Assembly (NCBI GenBank): GCA_025964055.1
Contig: JAOPZP010000209.1
Span: 1 to 7,793, forward strand
Direction: 5' to 3'
From: Conexibacter sp.
Lineage (GTDB): Bacteria > Actinomycetota > Thermoleophilia > Solirubrobacterales > Solirubrobacteraceae
DNA: 7,793 nt
A model generated the notes under the pieces. The model did not search any database, was not told where the DNA came from, and saw only the letters and a list, made by a program, of their open reading frames with translations. Of the stretch, positions 1 to 5,800 are shown piece by piece. The translations under genes were made by a program, and so were the position numbers. The first letter of the stretch is position 1. Each line of letters begins with the position of its first letter.

Positions 1-30
1 AGGCCCCGCACGGGGACGTCGAGAAGCACG

Positions 31-189
31 ATGTCGACGCCCTTCCTCCAGCAGGTCCGCAAGCTCGCCCGCAGCCCGGAAGGGCGACGGGTCGCCGAGG
101 AGGCCAAGCGCCTCGCCAGGGATCCGAAGACCCGCGCCCGCATCGACGAGGCGCGCCGGCGGCTCACGCACACCGGCAAGCCCGCCTGA
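31..189 (+). CDS. Small basic helical protein with a 16-residue internal repeat, unknown function
   Basis: A 52-residue ORF starts with MSTPFLQQVRKLAR and ends TGA at 187-189. G or C occupies the third position in all but about three codons (GAA, CGA, GAT), as in the long genes here, which supports coding. The protein is strongly basic (about 15 Arg/Lys against 6 Asp/Glu) and reads as a continuous amphipathic helix with no membrane segment or signal peptide. Residues 10-25 and 26-41 are two diverged copies of one 16-residue unit sharing L-A-R-x-P, a later Arg and a final E-A. The frame stays open to the window edge, so a start upstream of position 1 is possible. No strong ribosome-binding site precedes the ATG. 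The family was not recognised. A DNA- or membrane-associated role would fit the charge, but that is a guess. It converges on the phosphotransferase gene, with stops 11 bp apart. Confidence 0.55.
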   Translation: MSTPFLQQVRKLARSPEGRRVAEEAKRLARDPKTRARIDEARRRLTHTGKPA

Positions 190-200
190 GCCGCGCGGCG

Positions 201-1280
201 TCACTCCCCTCGCGTCAGCCCCTCGGCCCGCTCGGCCAGCCCGACGACGCCGTCACCGAAGGCCTTCAAGTAGGGGTCGTCGCTCATGCCCGACGACGCG
301 CGCTTGAAGTTCCCCTCCATGAACACGACCGACTTCCACAGCGCGAGCGTCTGGTACCAGCGGATGTCGGTCATCGAGCGCCCCGAGCGCTCCTCGTAGC
401 GCGCGACCAGCTCGGGGCGGGTGAGGAAGCCCTCGTCGCGCGTGACGCTCGACAGCTCGAACTTGCCGAGCGACGGGTCGTCGCGGTCGACGTAGAGCGT
501 GCAGAGGTAGCCGAGGTCGGCCAGCGGATCGCCGATCGTGGACATCTCCCAGTCGAGCACGGCCGCCACCTGCGCCGGCGGCTCCGGCGCCAGCAGCACG
601 TTGCCCAGGCGGTAGTCGCCGTGGACGACCGTCGCCGCGGGGGACTCCGGCAGGTTCTCCTTGAGCCACCGGCCGACGTGCTCGACCGCCGGGATCTCGC
701 GCGTCTTGTTGTGGTCCCACAGCCCGAGGAAGCGGCGCAGCTGGCGCTCGAGGTAGCCGTCGGGCTTGCCGAAGCCCTCCAACCCGGCGGCGCGCCAGTC
801 GACGGCGTGGATCTCGACGAGCGCGTCGATCAGCTCCTCGGCCGTGCGGCGCCGCTCGTCCGGGGTGTCGAGCCCCGACGGCATCGCGGTCGTCACGACG
901 TGGCCGATGACCTCCTCCATGACGTAGAACGGCGCGCCGATGACCGACGTGTCCTCGCAGACGGCCAGCACGCGCGGCACGCGCGCCCGGCCCTCCAGCG
1001 CGCTCAGCACGCGCGCCTCGCGCAGCATGTCGTTGGCGCTGGGCGGGATCGGCGGCCGCGGCGGACGGCGCAGCACGAAGCGCGAGCCGCCGCGGTCGAA
1101 CAGGTACGTGGCGTTGGAGTGGCCGTCGCCGATCGGCCGGACGAGCGGCTCGCCGTCGCCGAGGTCGTGCGTGTCGAGGAAGGCCAGCAGCGGGTCGAGC
1201 ACCAGCAGCGGCGCGCGCTCGTTGGCGGCGCCCTCCTCGTGGGTGCGGACGATGTCGTCGGCCGCGATCTCGTGGGCCAT
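201..1280 (-). CDS. APH-fold phosphotransferase (ACAD10/11 kinase-domain-like, LvaA/FadE36-like)
   Basis: A 359-residue protein of the aminoglycoside phosphotransferase/choline kinase fold, in the branch found beside or fused to acyl-CoA dehydrogenases. Visible landmarks are a nucleotide-binding-loop-like IGDGHSNATYLF (50-61), a Lys-equivalent strand FVLRRPP (68-74), the catalytic loop HGDYRLGN (220-227, Asp222) and the metal-binding LDWEMSTIGDPLADLG (242-257, Asp243). In this branch the substrate is thought to be a hydroxyacyl-CoA rather than an antibiotic: LvaA of Pseudomonas putida phosphorylates 4-hydroxyvaleryl-CoA, and the kinase domain of animal ACAD10/11 acts on 4-hydroxyacyl-CoAs. 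The ATG at 1280-1278 shares one base with the stop of the dehydrogenase gene (TGATG), with GGAG about 10 nt upstream (1294-1291), so translation is probably coupled. It is the last gene of the operon. No signal peptide or membrane segment, hence cytosolic. The fold assignment is firm; the substrate is inferred. Confidence 0.93.
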   Translation of the reverse strand: MAHEIAADDIVRTHEEGAANERAPLLVLDPLLAFLDTHDLGDGEPLVRPIGDGHSNATYLFDRGGSRFVLRRPPRPPIPPSANDMLREARVLSALEGRARVPRVLAVCEDTSVIGAPFYVMEEVIGHVVTTAMPSGLDTPDERRRTAEELIDALVEIHAVDWRAAGLEGFGKPDGYLERQLRRFLGLWDHNKTREIPAVEHVGRWLKENLPESPAATVVHGDYRLGNVLLAPEPPAQVAAVLDWEMSTIGDPLADLGYLCTLYVDRDDPSLGKFELSSVTRDEGFLTRPELVARYEERSGRSMTDIRWYQTLALWKSVVFMEGNFKRASSGMSDDPYLKAFGDGVVGLAERAEGLTRGE

Positions 1281-2545
1281 CAGGCGAGGTCTCCGGTCGC
1301 GGCCTTGGTCGACTCGCCCTGCATGGCGAGCTTGAGCAGCTCGCGTGCGATCGTCATGCGGTGCACCTCCGAGGCGCCGTCGTAGATGCGCGCGGCGCGT
1401 GCATCCTGGTAGATGCGCCCGACCGGGAGGTCGAGCGCGATGCCCGCGGCGCCGTGGATCTGCACGGCGCGGTCGGCGATGCGGCCGAAGGCCTCCGACA
1501 CGAACGTCTTGGTCATCGCGATCTCCTGGCGGTGCGGCAGCCCACGCTCGAGCTTCCACGCCGTGTGGAGCACCATGAGGCGCGAGGCGTACAGGTCCAT
1601 CGCGCTGTCGGCGATCATCGCCTGCAGCATCTGGTGGCGCGCGAGCTCCTTGCCGAACGTGCTGCGCTGCAGCAGGCGCGTGGTGCTGAGGTCCAGCGCG
1701 CGCTGGGCCATGCCGATCCAGCGCATGGCGTGCGCGAGGCGGCCGCCGGCCAGGCGCTTCTGGGCGATGACGAAGCCCTCGCCCTCGGCGCCGAGCAGGT
1801 TCTCGCAGGGCACGCGCACGTCGTCGATGGCGATGATCGGGTGCCCGCCGGGCGCGTGGCTGCCCATCCACTCCGGATCGCGCTCGACCGTCCAGCCCGG
1901 CGTGTCGGTCGGGACGATGATCAGCGAGTAGTTGCGGTGGCCGGCGGCCGCGTCGGACCCGGTCTTGGCCACGACGATGGCGAACGCCGCGCCGATGGCT
2001 CCGGTGATGCACCACTTGCGGCCGTTGAGGATCCACTCGCTGCCGTCCTCGGAGCGCACCGCCGAGGTCTCCAAGTTGGTGGGGTCGCTCGACGCGACGT
2101 CCGGCTCGGTCATCGCGAAGCACGAGCGGATCGCGCCCTCGGCCAGCGGACGCAGCCAGCGCTCCTTCTGCTCCTCGCTGCCGGCCAGCAGCAGCGTGTG
2201 CATGTTGCCCTCGTCGGGCGCCATGCAGTTCATCCCCAGAGCCGCCAGCGGCGCGGCCCCGACCTCCTGGGAGATGAGCGCCATCCCGAGCACGCCGACG
2301 CCCAGGCCGCCGTACTCCTCGGGCAGGTGCGGGGTGAAGATGCCGCGCTGGCGCGCGCGGTCGCGCAGGCGCTCGACGACCTCCCAGGAGCGCAGGACGT
2401 CCTCGGGGTCGGCGATGTCGCCCTCGACGGGCAGCACGTCCTCGGAGATGTAGGCCTTGACCCGGCCCAGCAGCTCCTGGAGCTCGGGCGGGACGGTGAA
2501 GTCGATCACGCCGGCGTCGGCGTGCGGGGTGGGGGCGATGCTCAC
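1280..2545 (-). CDS. Acyl-CoA dehydrogenase, ACAD10/11-like
   Basis: A 421-residue flavoprotein of the acyl-CoA dehydrogenase superfamily, full length. Landmarks in order: N-terminal helical domain with LPEEYGGLG (74-82), substrate/FAD strand FAMTEPDVASSDPTNLE (143-159), beta domain GRKWCITGA (175-183), FAD-contacting RSTFGKEL (294-301), QIHGAAGI (362-369) and the C-terminal YDGASEVHR (388-396). The position of the usual catalytic Glu (YEG in medium-chain enzymes) is Asp389, as recalled for the ACAD10/11 clade, whose MTEPDVASSD and DEVH-type motifs also match. In that clade the enzyme works with a kinase on phosphorylated hydroxyacyl-CoA, so simple alpha,beta-desaturation may not be the main reaction. 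The GTG start at 2545 is chosen because a strong GGAGGA lies 6 nt upstream, and it overlaps the tetR stop as GTGA. It overlaps the kinase gene by one base downstream. Family is certain; the 4-hydroxyacyl role is inference. Confidence 0.95.
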   Translation of the reverse strand: MSIAPTPHADAGVIDFTVPPELQELLGRVKAYISEDVLPVEGDIADPEDVLRSWEVVERLRDRARQRGIFTPHLPEEYGGLGVGVLGMALISQEVGAAPLAALGMNCMAPDEGNMHTLLLAGSEEQKERWLRPLAEGAIRSCFAMTEPDVASSDPTNLETSAVRSEDGSEWILNGRKWCITGAIGAAFAIVVAKTGSDAAAGHRNYSLIIVPTDTPGWTVERDPEWMGSHAPGGHPIIAIDDVRVPCENLLGAEGEGFVIAQKRLAGGRLAHAMRWIGMAQRALDLSTTRLLQRSTFGKELARHQMLQAMIADSAMDLYASRLMVLHTAWKLERGLPHRQEIAMTKTFVSEAFGRIADRAVQIHGAAGIALDLPVGRIYQDARAARIYDGASEVHRMTIARELLKLAMQGESTKAATGDLA

Positions 2546-3126
2546 AGCAGGTCCTCCATCAGGGAACGGAACTTGGCGACCCACCGGCGCTGGGCGGCGG
2601 GCGGCTCGAGCTGCTGGGTCAGGAACCCCTCGAGCGCGGCGTTGACGGTCAGGCCGACGCCCTCGGCGTCGAGGCCGGGGCGGATCGACCCGTCGCGCTG
2701 GCCCTGGCGCACCAGCTCGATCATGAAGTCGCGCTGGGTGCGCTGGGCGCGGCGGGCGGTGTCGGCGAGCGCGGGGCGCTCCATCGCGGCGGCCAGGTGC
2801 AGCGACACCAGCAGGCGGTAGAACGGCGTGCGCGAGCTGTAGAGCCGCGCCGACGCGTCGACGAGCGCGAACAGCCGCTCGCGCCCGGTGCCGGCCGCCG
2901 ACGCCTCGATCACGCGGTCGGCGTGGCGGCGGATGGCCTCCTTGTAGACGGCCTCGACGAGGCCCTCCTTGGAGCCGAAGTGGTGGTACAACGCGCCCTT
3001 GGTGACGCCCACGTCGGCGGCCACCGCGTCGAAGCTCGCACCGAGGCCGTCGGCGGCGAAGCGCTCGATCGAGGCGTCGATCAGGCGCGTGCGGGTGACC
3101 TCGGCGGCGGCCGACCGGACTGACAT
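2542..3126 (-). CDS. TetR-family transcriptional regulator of the ACAD-APH operon
   Basis: A 194-residue TetR/AcrR-type repressor. The N-terminal helix-turn-helix is clear: RTRLIDASIERFAADG (12-27), then the recognition segment VTKGALYHHFGSKEGL (41-56). The rest is an all-helical ligand-binding/dimerisation domain with little sequence signature. It is first in the operon, and its stop overlaps the GTG of the dehydrogenase by 4 bp, so it very likely controls the two downstream enzymes; an acyl-CoA-type ligand would fit. The ATG at 3126 is the only sensible start in frame: it leaves the usual short arm before the first helix and no start codon lies close upstream. No Shine-Dalgarno is evident, and the promoter lies so near that the mRNA may be leaderless. 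The start codon is part of a 20-bp palindrome, which suggests self-repression. Confidence 0.93.
   Translation of the reverse strand: MSVRSAAAEVTRTRLIDASIERFAADGLGASFDAVAADVGVTKGALYHHFGSKEGLVEAVYKEAIRRHADRVIEASAAGTGRERLFALVDASARLYSSRTPFYRLLVSLHLAAAMERPALADTARRAQRTQRDFMIELVRQGQRDGSIRPGLDAEGVGLTVNAALEGFLTQQLEPPAAQRRWVAKFRSLMEDLL
2552..2557 (-). promoter_or_regulatory. Shine-Dalgarno deciding the GTG start of the acyl-CoA dehydrogenase
   Basis: The minus strand reads GGAGGA, then 6 nt, then GTG at 2545. The site is inside the last codons of the tetR gene, so the dehydrogenase is translated from the same message and probably by coupled ribosomes. It is the best ribosome-binding site seen in the window. 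Confidence 0.8.
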
Positions 3127-3143
3127 ACCTACTCGAAGGTATG
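3124..3143. promoter_or_regulatory. Probable TetR operator (20-bp palindrome)
   Basis: The plus strand reads CATACCTACTCGAAGGTATG. The 7-bp arms CATACCT and AGGTATG are perfect reverse complements, and one of the three central pairs also matches, giving 8 of 10 pairs. One arm contains the start codon of the minus-strand tetR gene and the other overlaps its predicted -10 box. A bound TetR dimer would therefore block RNA polymerase at its own promoter. Size and symmetry fit TetR-family operators. The site is about 65 bp from the divergent glycosidase start, so it might affect that gene too. Binding is inferred. Confidence 0.72.
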
Positions 3144-3164
3144 CGAAAGCGAACGTCGGTGCAA
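3136..3164 (-). promoter_or_regulatory. Predicted promoter of the tetR-ACAD-APH operon
   Basis: On the minus strand TTGCAC (3164-3159) is followed by exactly 17 nt and then TACCTT (3141-3136), which matches the TANNNT form of an actinobacterial -10 box. Transcription would begin around 3129-3126, at or within a few bases of the ATG, giving a leaderless or nearly leaderless mRNA. The -10 lies inside the palindromic operator. Confidence 0.5.
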
Positions 3165-3188
3165 GGCTCGCGCAACTTCTCGCGTCGA

Positions 3189-3194
3189 TAGCGT
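3189..3194 (+). promoter_or_regulatory. Possible -10 box of the glycoside hydrolase gene
   Basis: TAGCGT fits TANNNT and would place the transcription start near 3201, giving a leader of only a few bases before the ATG at 3208. No convincing -35 hexamer stands 16-18 nt upstream. No Shine-Dalgarno precedes the gene, which makes a short or absent leader plausible. Confidence 0.35.
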
Positions 3195-3207
3195 GTCCCC
3201 ACCTGTG

Positions 3208-4602
3208 ATGACCCGAATCCTCCGCCTGCTCCCCCTGATGCTCCTCGCCGCGCTCGTGCTGGCCGTGCCCGCGCACGCCAAGCCGAGCCAGGAGGTCACC
3301 TTCGAGGCCCCGCGCGACCTGTTCGACCCCGCTCAGCGCGAAGCCGCCTTCACCGAGATCGACGGCCTCGGCGCCCACGCGCTCCGCGTCGTCCTCTACT
3401 GGCACGACGTCGCGCCCGACGCCGACTCCCGCGTCAAGCCCAAGCTCGACATGACCGACCCCGCCAACTACGACTGGTCCAAGTACCAGCCGGTGCTCGA
3501 CGAGGCCAAGGCCCGCGGCTGGACCGTCCAGCTCACGGTCTCGGGCTTCGTGCCGCGCTGGGCGACCAACGGCGCGCGGGACACGCGCACCCGCCCCAGC
3601 CCGAACGAGTTCCGCATGTTCATGATGGCCGTCGCCAAGCACTTCGGCGGCCAGGTCACGCGCTGGTCGATCTGGAACGAGCCCAACCACCCGCAGTTCC
3701 TGGCGCCGCAGTACGACAGCAGGCATCGCCCCGTCTCGCCGGGGATCTACCGCGGGCTCTACGCCGCCGCGCTGCGCGGCCTGGCGGCCGTCGGCGACAC
3801 CAAGCCGGTGCTGATGGGCGAGACCGCGCCGACCGGCACGGGCAAGGACGTCGCGCCGCTGACGTTCCTGCGCGGCGCGCTCTGCCTCGACGACCGGTAC
3901 AAGAAGACGGGCTCGTGCGGGAAGCTGCGCGTCGACGGCTACGCCCACCACGCCTACACCAACCGCCAGGGTCCGCAGTTCAAGACCACCAAGCCCAACG
4001 ACGTGATGATCGGCGTGCTCTCGCGCCTGACCACGGCGCTCGACAAGGCCGGCGCCGCGGGCGTCGTGAGCAAGCACCTGCCGATCTACCTCACCGAGTT
4101 CGGCATCCAGAGCACGCCCGACCCGCTGTTCGGCGTCAGCCTCCAGCGCCAGGCCGAGTACCGCTCCTACTCCGAGCGCCTGGCCTATTACAACCCGCGC
4201 GTCGCGGCGTTCTCCCAGTACCTGCTGACCGACGACAAGCCGCAGGACAACGTGTCGGCCGCCCTCCGCTACAGCGGCTTCGAGTCGGGGCTGCTCACCG
4301 CGGCGGGCAAGGCCAAGCCGTCGTTGGAGGGCTTCCGCCTGCCGCTCGTCGCCAAGGCCTCGGGCCGCTCGTCGAAGGTCACGCTGTGGGGGATCGCGCG
4401 GCCGGCCACGGGCGCGACGAAGGTCACCGTCCAGCAGCACGACGGCGGCGCGTGGAAGACGCTGGCGACGGTCACCACCAACAGCCGTGGCGTCTGGACC
4501 CGGAGCGCGGCACGCGGCGGCAGCAAGCGCGAGTGGCGCGTGCGCTGGACCGATCCCGCCGGCAAGCAGTACACCGGGCCCGCCACGCGGGCGATGACGT
4601 AG
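3208..4602 (+). CDS. Secreted clan GH-A glycoside hydrolase (GH5/GH39-like)
   Basis: A 464-residue exported protein. Residues 1-24 are a Sec signal peptide: short basic start, hydrophobic core LLPLMLLAALVLAV, then AHA before Lys25. The central part (about 30-380) reads as a (beta/alpha)8 barrel. WSIWNEPNH (153-161) supplies the acid/base Glu158 and YLTEFGIQ (294-301) the nucleophile Glu297, the paired arrangement of retaining clan GH-A enzymes. Cys226 and Cys237 could form a disulfide, as expected outside the membrane. Residues about 386-464 form a separate beta-rich tail with WKTLATVTTNSRGVW (416-430), like small Ig-type modules of actinobacterial exoenzymes. The ATG at 3208 is preferred over GTG 3193 and GTG 3205, because 3193 would overlap the predicted -10 and ATG gives a normal signal peptide. 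Substrate cannot be read from the sequence; a plant or microbial beta-glycan is likely. Confidence 0.88.
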   Translation: MTRILRLLPLMLLAALVLAVPAHAKPSQEVTFEAPRDLFDPAQREAAFTEIDGLGAHALRVVLYWHDVAPDADSRVKPKLDMTDPANYDWSKYQPVLDEAKARGWTVQLTVSGFVPRWATNGARDTRTRPSPNEFRMFMMAVAKHFGGQVTRWSIWNEPNHPQFLAPQYDSRHRPVSPGIYRGLYAAALRGLAAVGDTKPVLMGETAPTGTGKDVAPLTFLRGALCLDDRYKKTGSCGKLRVDGYAHHAYTNRQGPQFKTTKPNDVMIGVLSRLTTALDKAGAAGVVSKHLPIYLTEFGIQSTPDPLFGVSLQRQAEYRSYSERLAYYNPRVAAFSQYLLTDDKPQDNVSAALRYSGFESGLLTAAGKAKPSLEGFRLPLVAKASGRSSKVTLWGIARPATGATKVTVQQHDGGAWKTLATVTTNSRGVWTRSAARGGSKREWRVRWTDPAGKQYTGPATRAMT

Positions 4603-4611
4603 CCCCGCCGA

Positions 4612-4617
4612 TAGATT
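4612..4617 (+). promoter_or_regulatory. Predicted -10 box for a leaderless sixA-like mRNA
   Basis: TAGATT stands 6 nt before the ATG at 4624. This is the spacing at which the transcription start falls on the A of the ATG itself. No Shine-Dalgarno is present in the 21-bp gap. No good -35 was seen, since that region is the end of the glycosidase coding sequence. Confidence 0.45.
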
Positions 4618-4623
4618 GCCGGC

Positions 4624-5103
4624 ATGGGGAACCAGCTCTGGCTGCTGCGACACGGCGAGGCCGAGCCGCACGGCGTCCGGCCCGACGAGGAGCGGCGGCT
4701 GACCCCGCGCGGGGAGGACCAGTCGCGCGCGGCGGGCGCGGCGCTCGCGGCGCTCGAGCTGCCGTTCCAGCACATCTACACGAGCCCCAAGGTGCGGGCG
4801 CGCGAGACGGCGCGGCTGGCCGCGCAGGCGCTCGGGGTCGAGCCGGTCGTGCTCGCCGGGCTGGCCGAGGGGTTCGACGCGCAGGACGCCCGTGAGCTGC
4901 TGCAGGCCGCCGGCGCGGACGAGCGCGTGCTGATCGTCGGGCACAACCCGGACTTCGAGCAGGTCGTGCACGACCTCACCGGCGCGCGCGTGGACTTCAA
5001 GAAGGGCGGCGTCGCCGGCGTGCGCCTCGACGGGACCCGCGGCGAGCTCGTCGCGCTCCTGCGTCCCCGCGAGCTGGACCGCATCAGCCCGACGCCCCGT
5101 TGA
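4624..5103 (+). CDS. SixA-like phosphohistidine phosphatase (histidine phosphatase superfamily)
   Basis: A 159-residue single-domain cytosolic protein of the histidine phosphatase branch that includes SixA, close to SixA's usual length of about 160. The phosphate pocket is complete: LLRHGEAE (7-14) with nucleophile His10 and Arg9, SPKVRARETA (54-63) with the second Arg, and IVGHNPDFE (104-112) with His107. KKGGVAGVRL (126-135) resembles the strand seen near the C terminus of SixA proteins. SixA removes phosphate from phosphohistidine of histidine-phosphotransfer or PTS-type proteins; the partner here is unknown and no kinase or PTS gene is nearby. The gene lies 21 bp behind the glycosidase but seems to have its own promoter, so the two are not clearly one operon. 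Other small phosphatases of the superfamily are possible, so sixA is not assigned as the symbol. Confidence 0.88.
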   Translation: MGNQLWLLRHGEAEPHGVRPDEERRLTPRGEDQSRAAGAALAALELPFQHIYTSPKVRARETARLAAQALGVEPVVLAGLAEGFDAQDARELLQAAGADERVLIVGHNPDFEQVVHDLTGARVDFKKGGVAGVRLDGTRGELVALLRPRELDRISPTPR

Positions 5104-5129
5104 TCGAGGACCGGTCGGCGGGCTAGGCT
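5100..5129 (+). promoter_or_regulatory. Predicted promoter of the second tetR gene
   Basis: TTGATC (5100-5105) is followed by 18 nt and TAGGCT (5124-5129). Transcription would begin near A5136, leaving a leader of about 9 nt before the ATG at 5145. The -35 overlaps the stop codon of the upstream phosphatase gene. Confidence 0.5.
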
Positions 5130-5143
5130 TCGCCCATCGGTCC
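5108..5143. repeat. Inverted half-sites flanking the tetR2 -10 box
   Basis: GGACCG (5108-5113) and CGGTCC (5138-5143) are perfect inverted copies 24 nt apart, on either side of the TAGGCT -10 box. The left copy is also part of an 8-bp palindrome GACCGGTC (5109-5116). The core GACCG/CGGTC is the half-site of the palindrome at 5763-5776, so autoregulation by the same TetR protein is possible. Such motifs are common in GC-rich DNA, so the claim is weak. Confidence 0.3.
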
Positions 5144-5144
5144 C

Positions 5145-5765
5145 ATGCTCGAATCTGCGGAAGTCACCCCACGGGACGGCCGCACCGCGCGGTCGCACCG
5201 CACGCGCGGGGCCATCGTCGACGCGCTGGTCGCGCTGCTCGAGGCCGGCAAGGTGCAGCCGACGATCGAGGAGATCGCGGCGCGCGCGTCGGTCGCGCCG
5301 CGCACGGTCTTCCAGCACTTCGCCGACCGCGACGCCCTGTTCGCCGCGGTCAGCGAGCAGCGCACGGGCCAGCTCGACGAGCTCATGGGCACCATCGACG
5401 CCGGCGGCCGGCTCGAGCAGCGCGTCGCCGAGGTCGTCGCCCAGCGGGCGCGCGTGTTCGAGTGGATCGCGCCCGTGCGCCGCGCCGCGCTGCTCATGGA
5501 GCCGTTCTCCGACAGCGCCCGCCAGGCGCTCGAGGGCTTCCGCTCGGCCAAGCGCGGCGAGGTGGCGCGGGTCTTCGCGGCCGAGATCGCGGCGGCGCCC
5601 GAGTCCGAGCGCGCCACGTTGACCGCCGCGCTGAGCGCCGCCGCGTCGTGGTCGTGCTGGGCGGCGCTGCGCGAGCAGCAGGGGCTCGACGTCGAGCAGG
5701 CCTCCGCGGCCCTGCACCGCACGCTGCTGGCGCTGCTGACCGCCGGCCCGCCGGCCCGCTCCTGA
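5145..5765 (+). CDS. TetR-family transcriptional regulator, probable regulator of the NHLRC2-like gene
   Basis: A 206-residue TetR-type protein. A basic arm (RDGRTARSHRTRGAIVDA, 10-27) leads into the helix-turn-helix IEEIAARASVAPRTVFQHFADRDALF (41-66), where VAPRTVFQHF is the recognition helix region. The remainder is Ala-rich helix, as usual for the ligand-binding half; a ligand cannot be deduced. The ATG at 5145 is the first start in frame and gives a normal arm. The stop codon is built into a perfect 14-bp palindrome, and the next gene begins 35 bp later on the same strand. It most likely regulates that neighbour and perhaps itself. It is not close in sequence to the other TetR in this window beyond the shared fold. 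Confidence 0.9.
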   Translation: MLESAEVTPRDGRTARSHRTRGAIVDALVALLEAGKVQPTIEEIAARASVAPRTVFQHFADRDALFAAVSEQRTGQLDELMGTIDAGGRLEQRVAEVVAQRARVFEWIAPVRRAALLMEPFSDSARQALEGFRSAKRGEVARVFAAEIAAAPESERATLTAALSAAASWSCWAALREQQGLDVEQASAALHRTLLALLTAGPPARS

Positions 5766-5776
5766 CCGAGCGGTCA
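5763..5776. promoter_or_regulatory. Probable TetR operator upstream of the NHLRC2-like gene
   Basis: TGACCGAGCGGTCA is a perfect palindrome, with 6-bp arms around a 2-nt centre. It lies 24 bp before the ATG of the NHLRC2-like gene, about where its -35 region should be, and begins at the stop codon of the tetR gene. Short palindromes of TGACCG/CGGTCA type are common TetR-family targets. Binding by the adjacent regulator is an inference. Confidence 0.6.
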
Positions 5777-5788
5777 TGTCCGGCGCGG

Positions 5789-5794
5789 CACACT
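5789..5794 (+). promoter_or_regulatory. Weak candidate -10 box of the NHLRC2-like gene
   Basis: CACACT has the A at position 2 and the T at position 6 of TANNNT but lacks the first T. It stands 6 nt before the ATG at 5801, the same spacing as the TAGATT box at 4612. The GAGGG at 5795-5799 is too close to the ATG to be a normal Shine-Dalgarno. The alternative is read-through from tetR2. Confidence 0.25.
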
Positions 5795-5800
5795 GAGGGC

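Noticed and set aside
190..199. GCCGCGCGGC palindrome between the convergent stops as a bidirectional terminator
   Set aside because: The stem is only 5 bp without a loop or a T-run, and such palindromes are frequent at this GC content.
201..2545. Possible frameshifted ACAD-APH fusion gene
   Set aside because: Each gene has its own start and stop, a full-length product, and a ribosome-binding site (the one before the kinase gene being only moderate). TGATG overlaps are ordinary operon junctions, so these are two genes rather than one broken fusion.
1361..2821. Long plus-strand open frame of 486 codons opposite the dehydrogenase and tetR genes
   Set aside because: It is antisense to genes with clear family motifs, is dominated by Arg/Ala/Gly/His as expected from GC-rich shadow frames, and shows no recognisable domain.
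3193..3207. Upstream GTG starts (3193, 3205) for the glycoside hydrolase
   Set aside because: GTG 3193 overlaps the predicted -10 box and would add a non-typical stretch before the signal peptide. ATG 3208 gives a normal Sec signal; GTG 3205 cannot be fully excluded but adds only one residue.
2542..4971. 809-codon minus-strand open frame running through the glycosidase and phosphatase genes
   Set aside because: Only the last 194 codons (2542-3126) are the real TetR protein. The rest is the shadow of plus-strand genes, with low-complexity Arg/Gly/Ala content.
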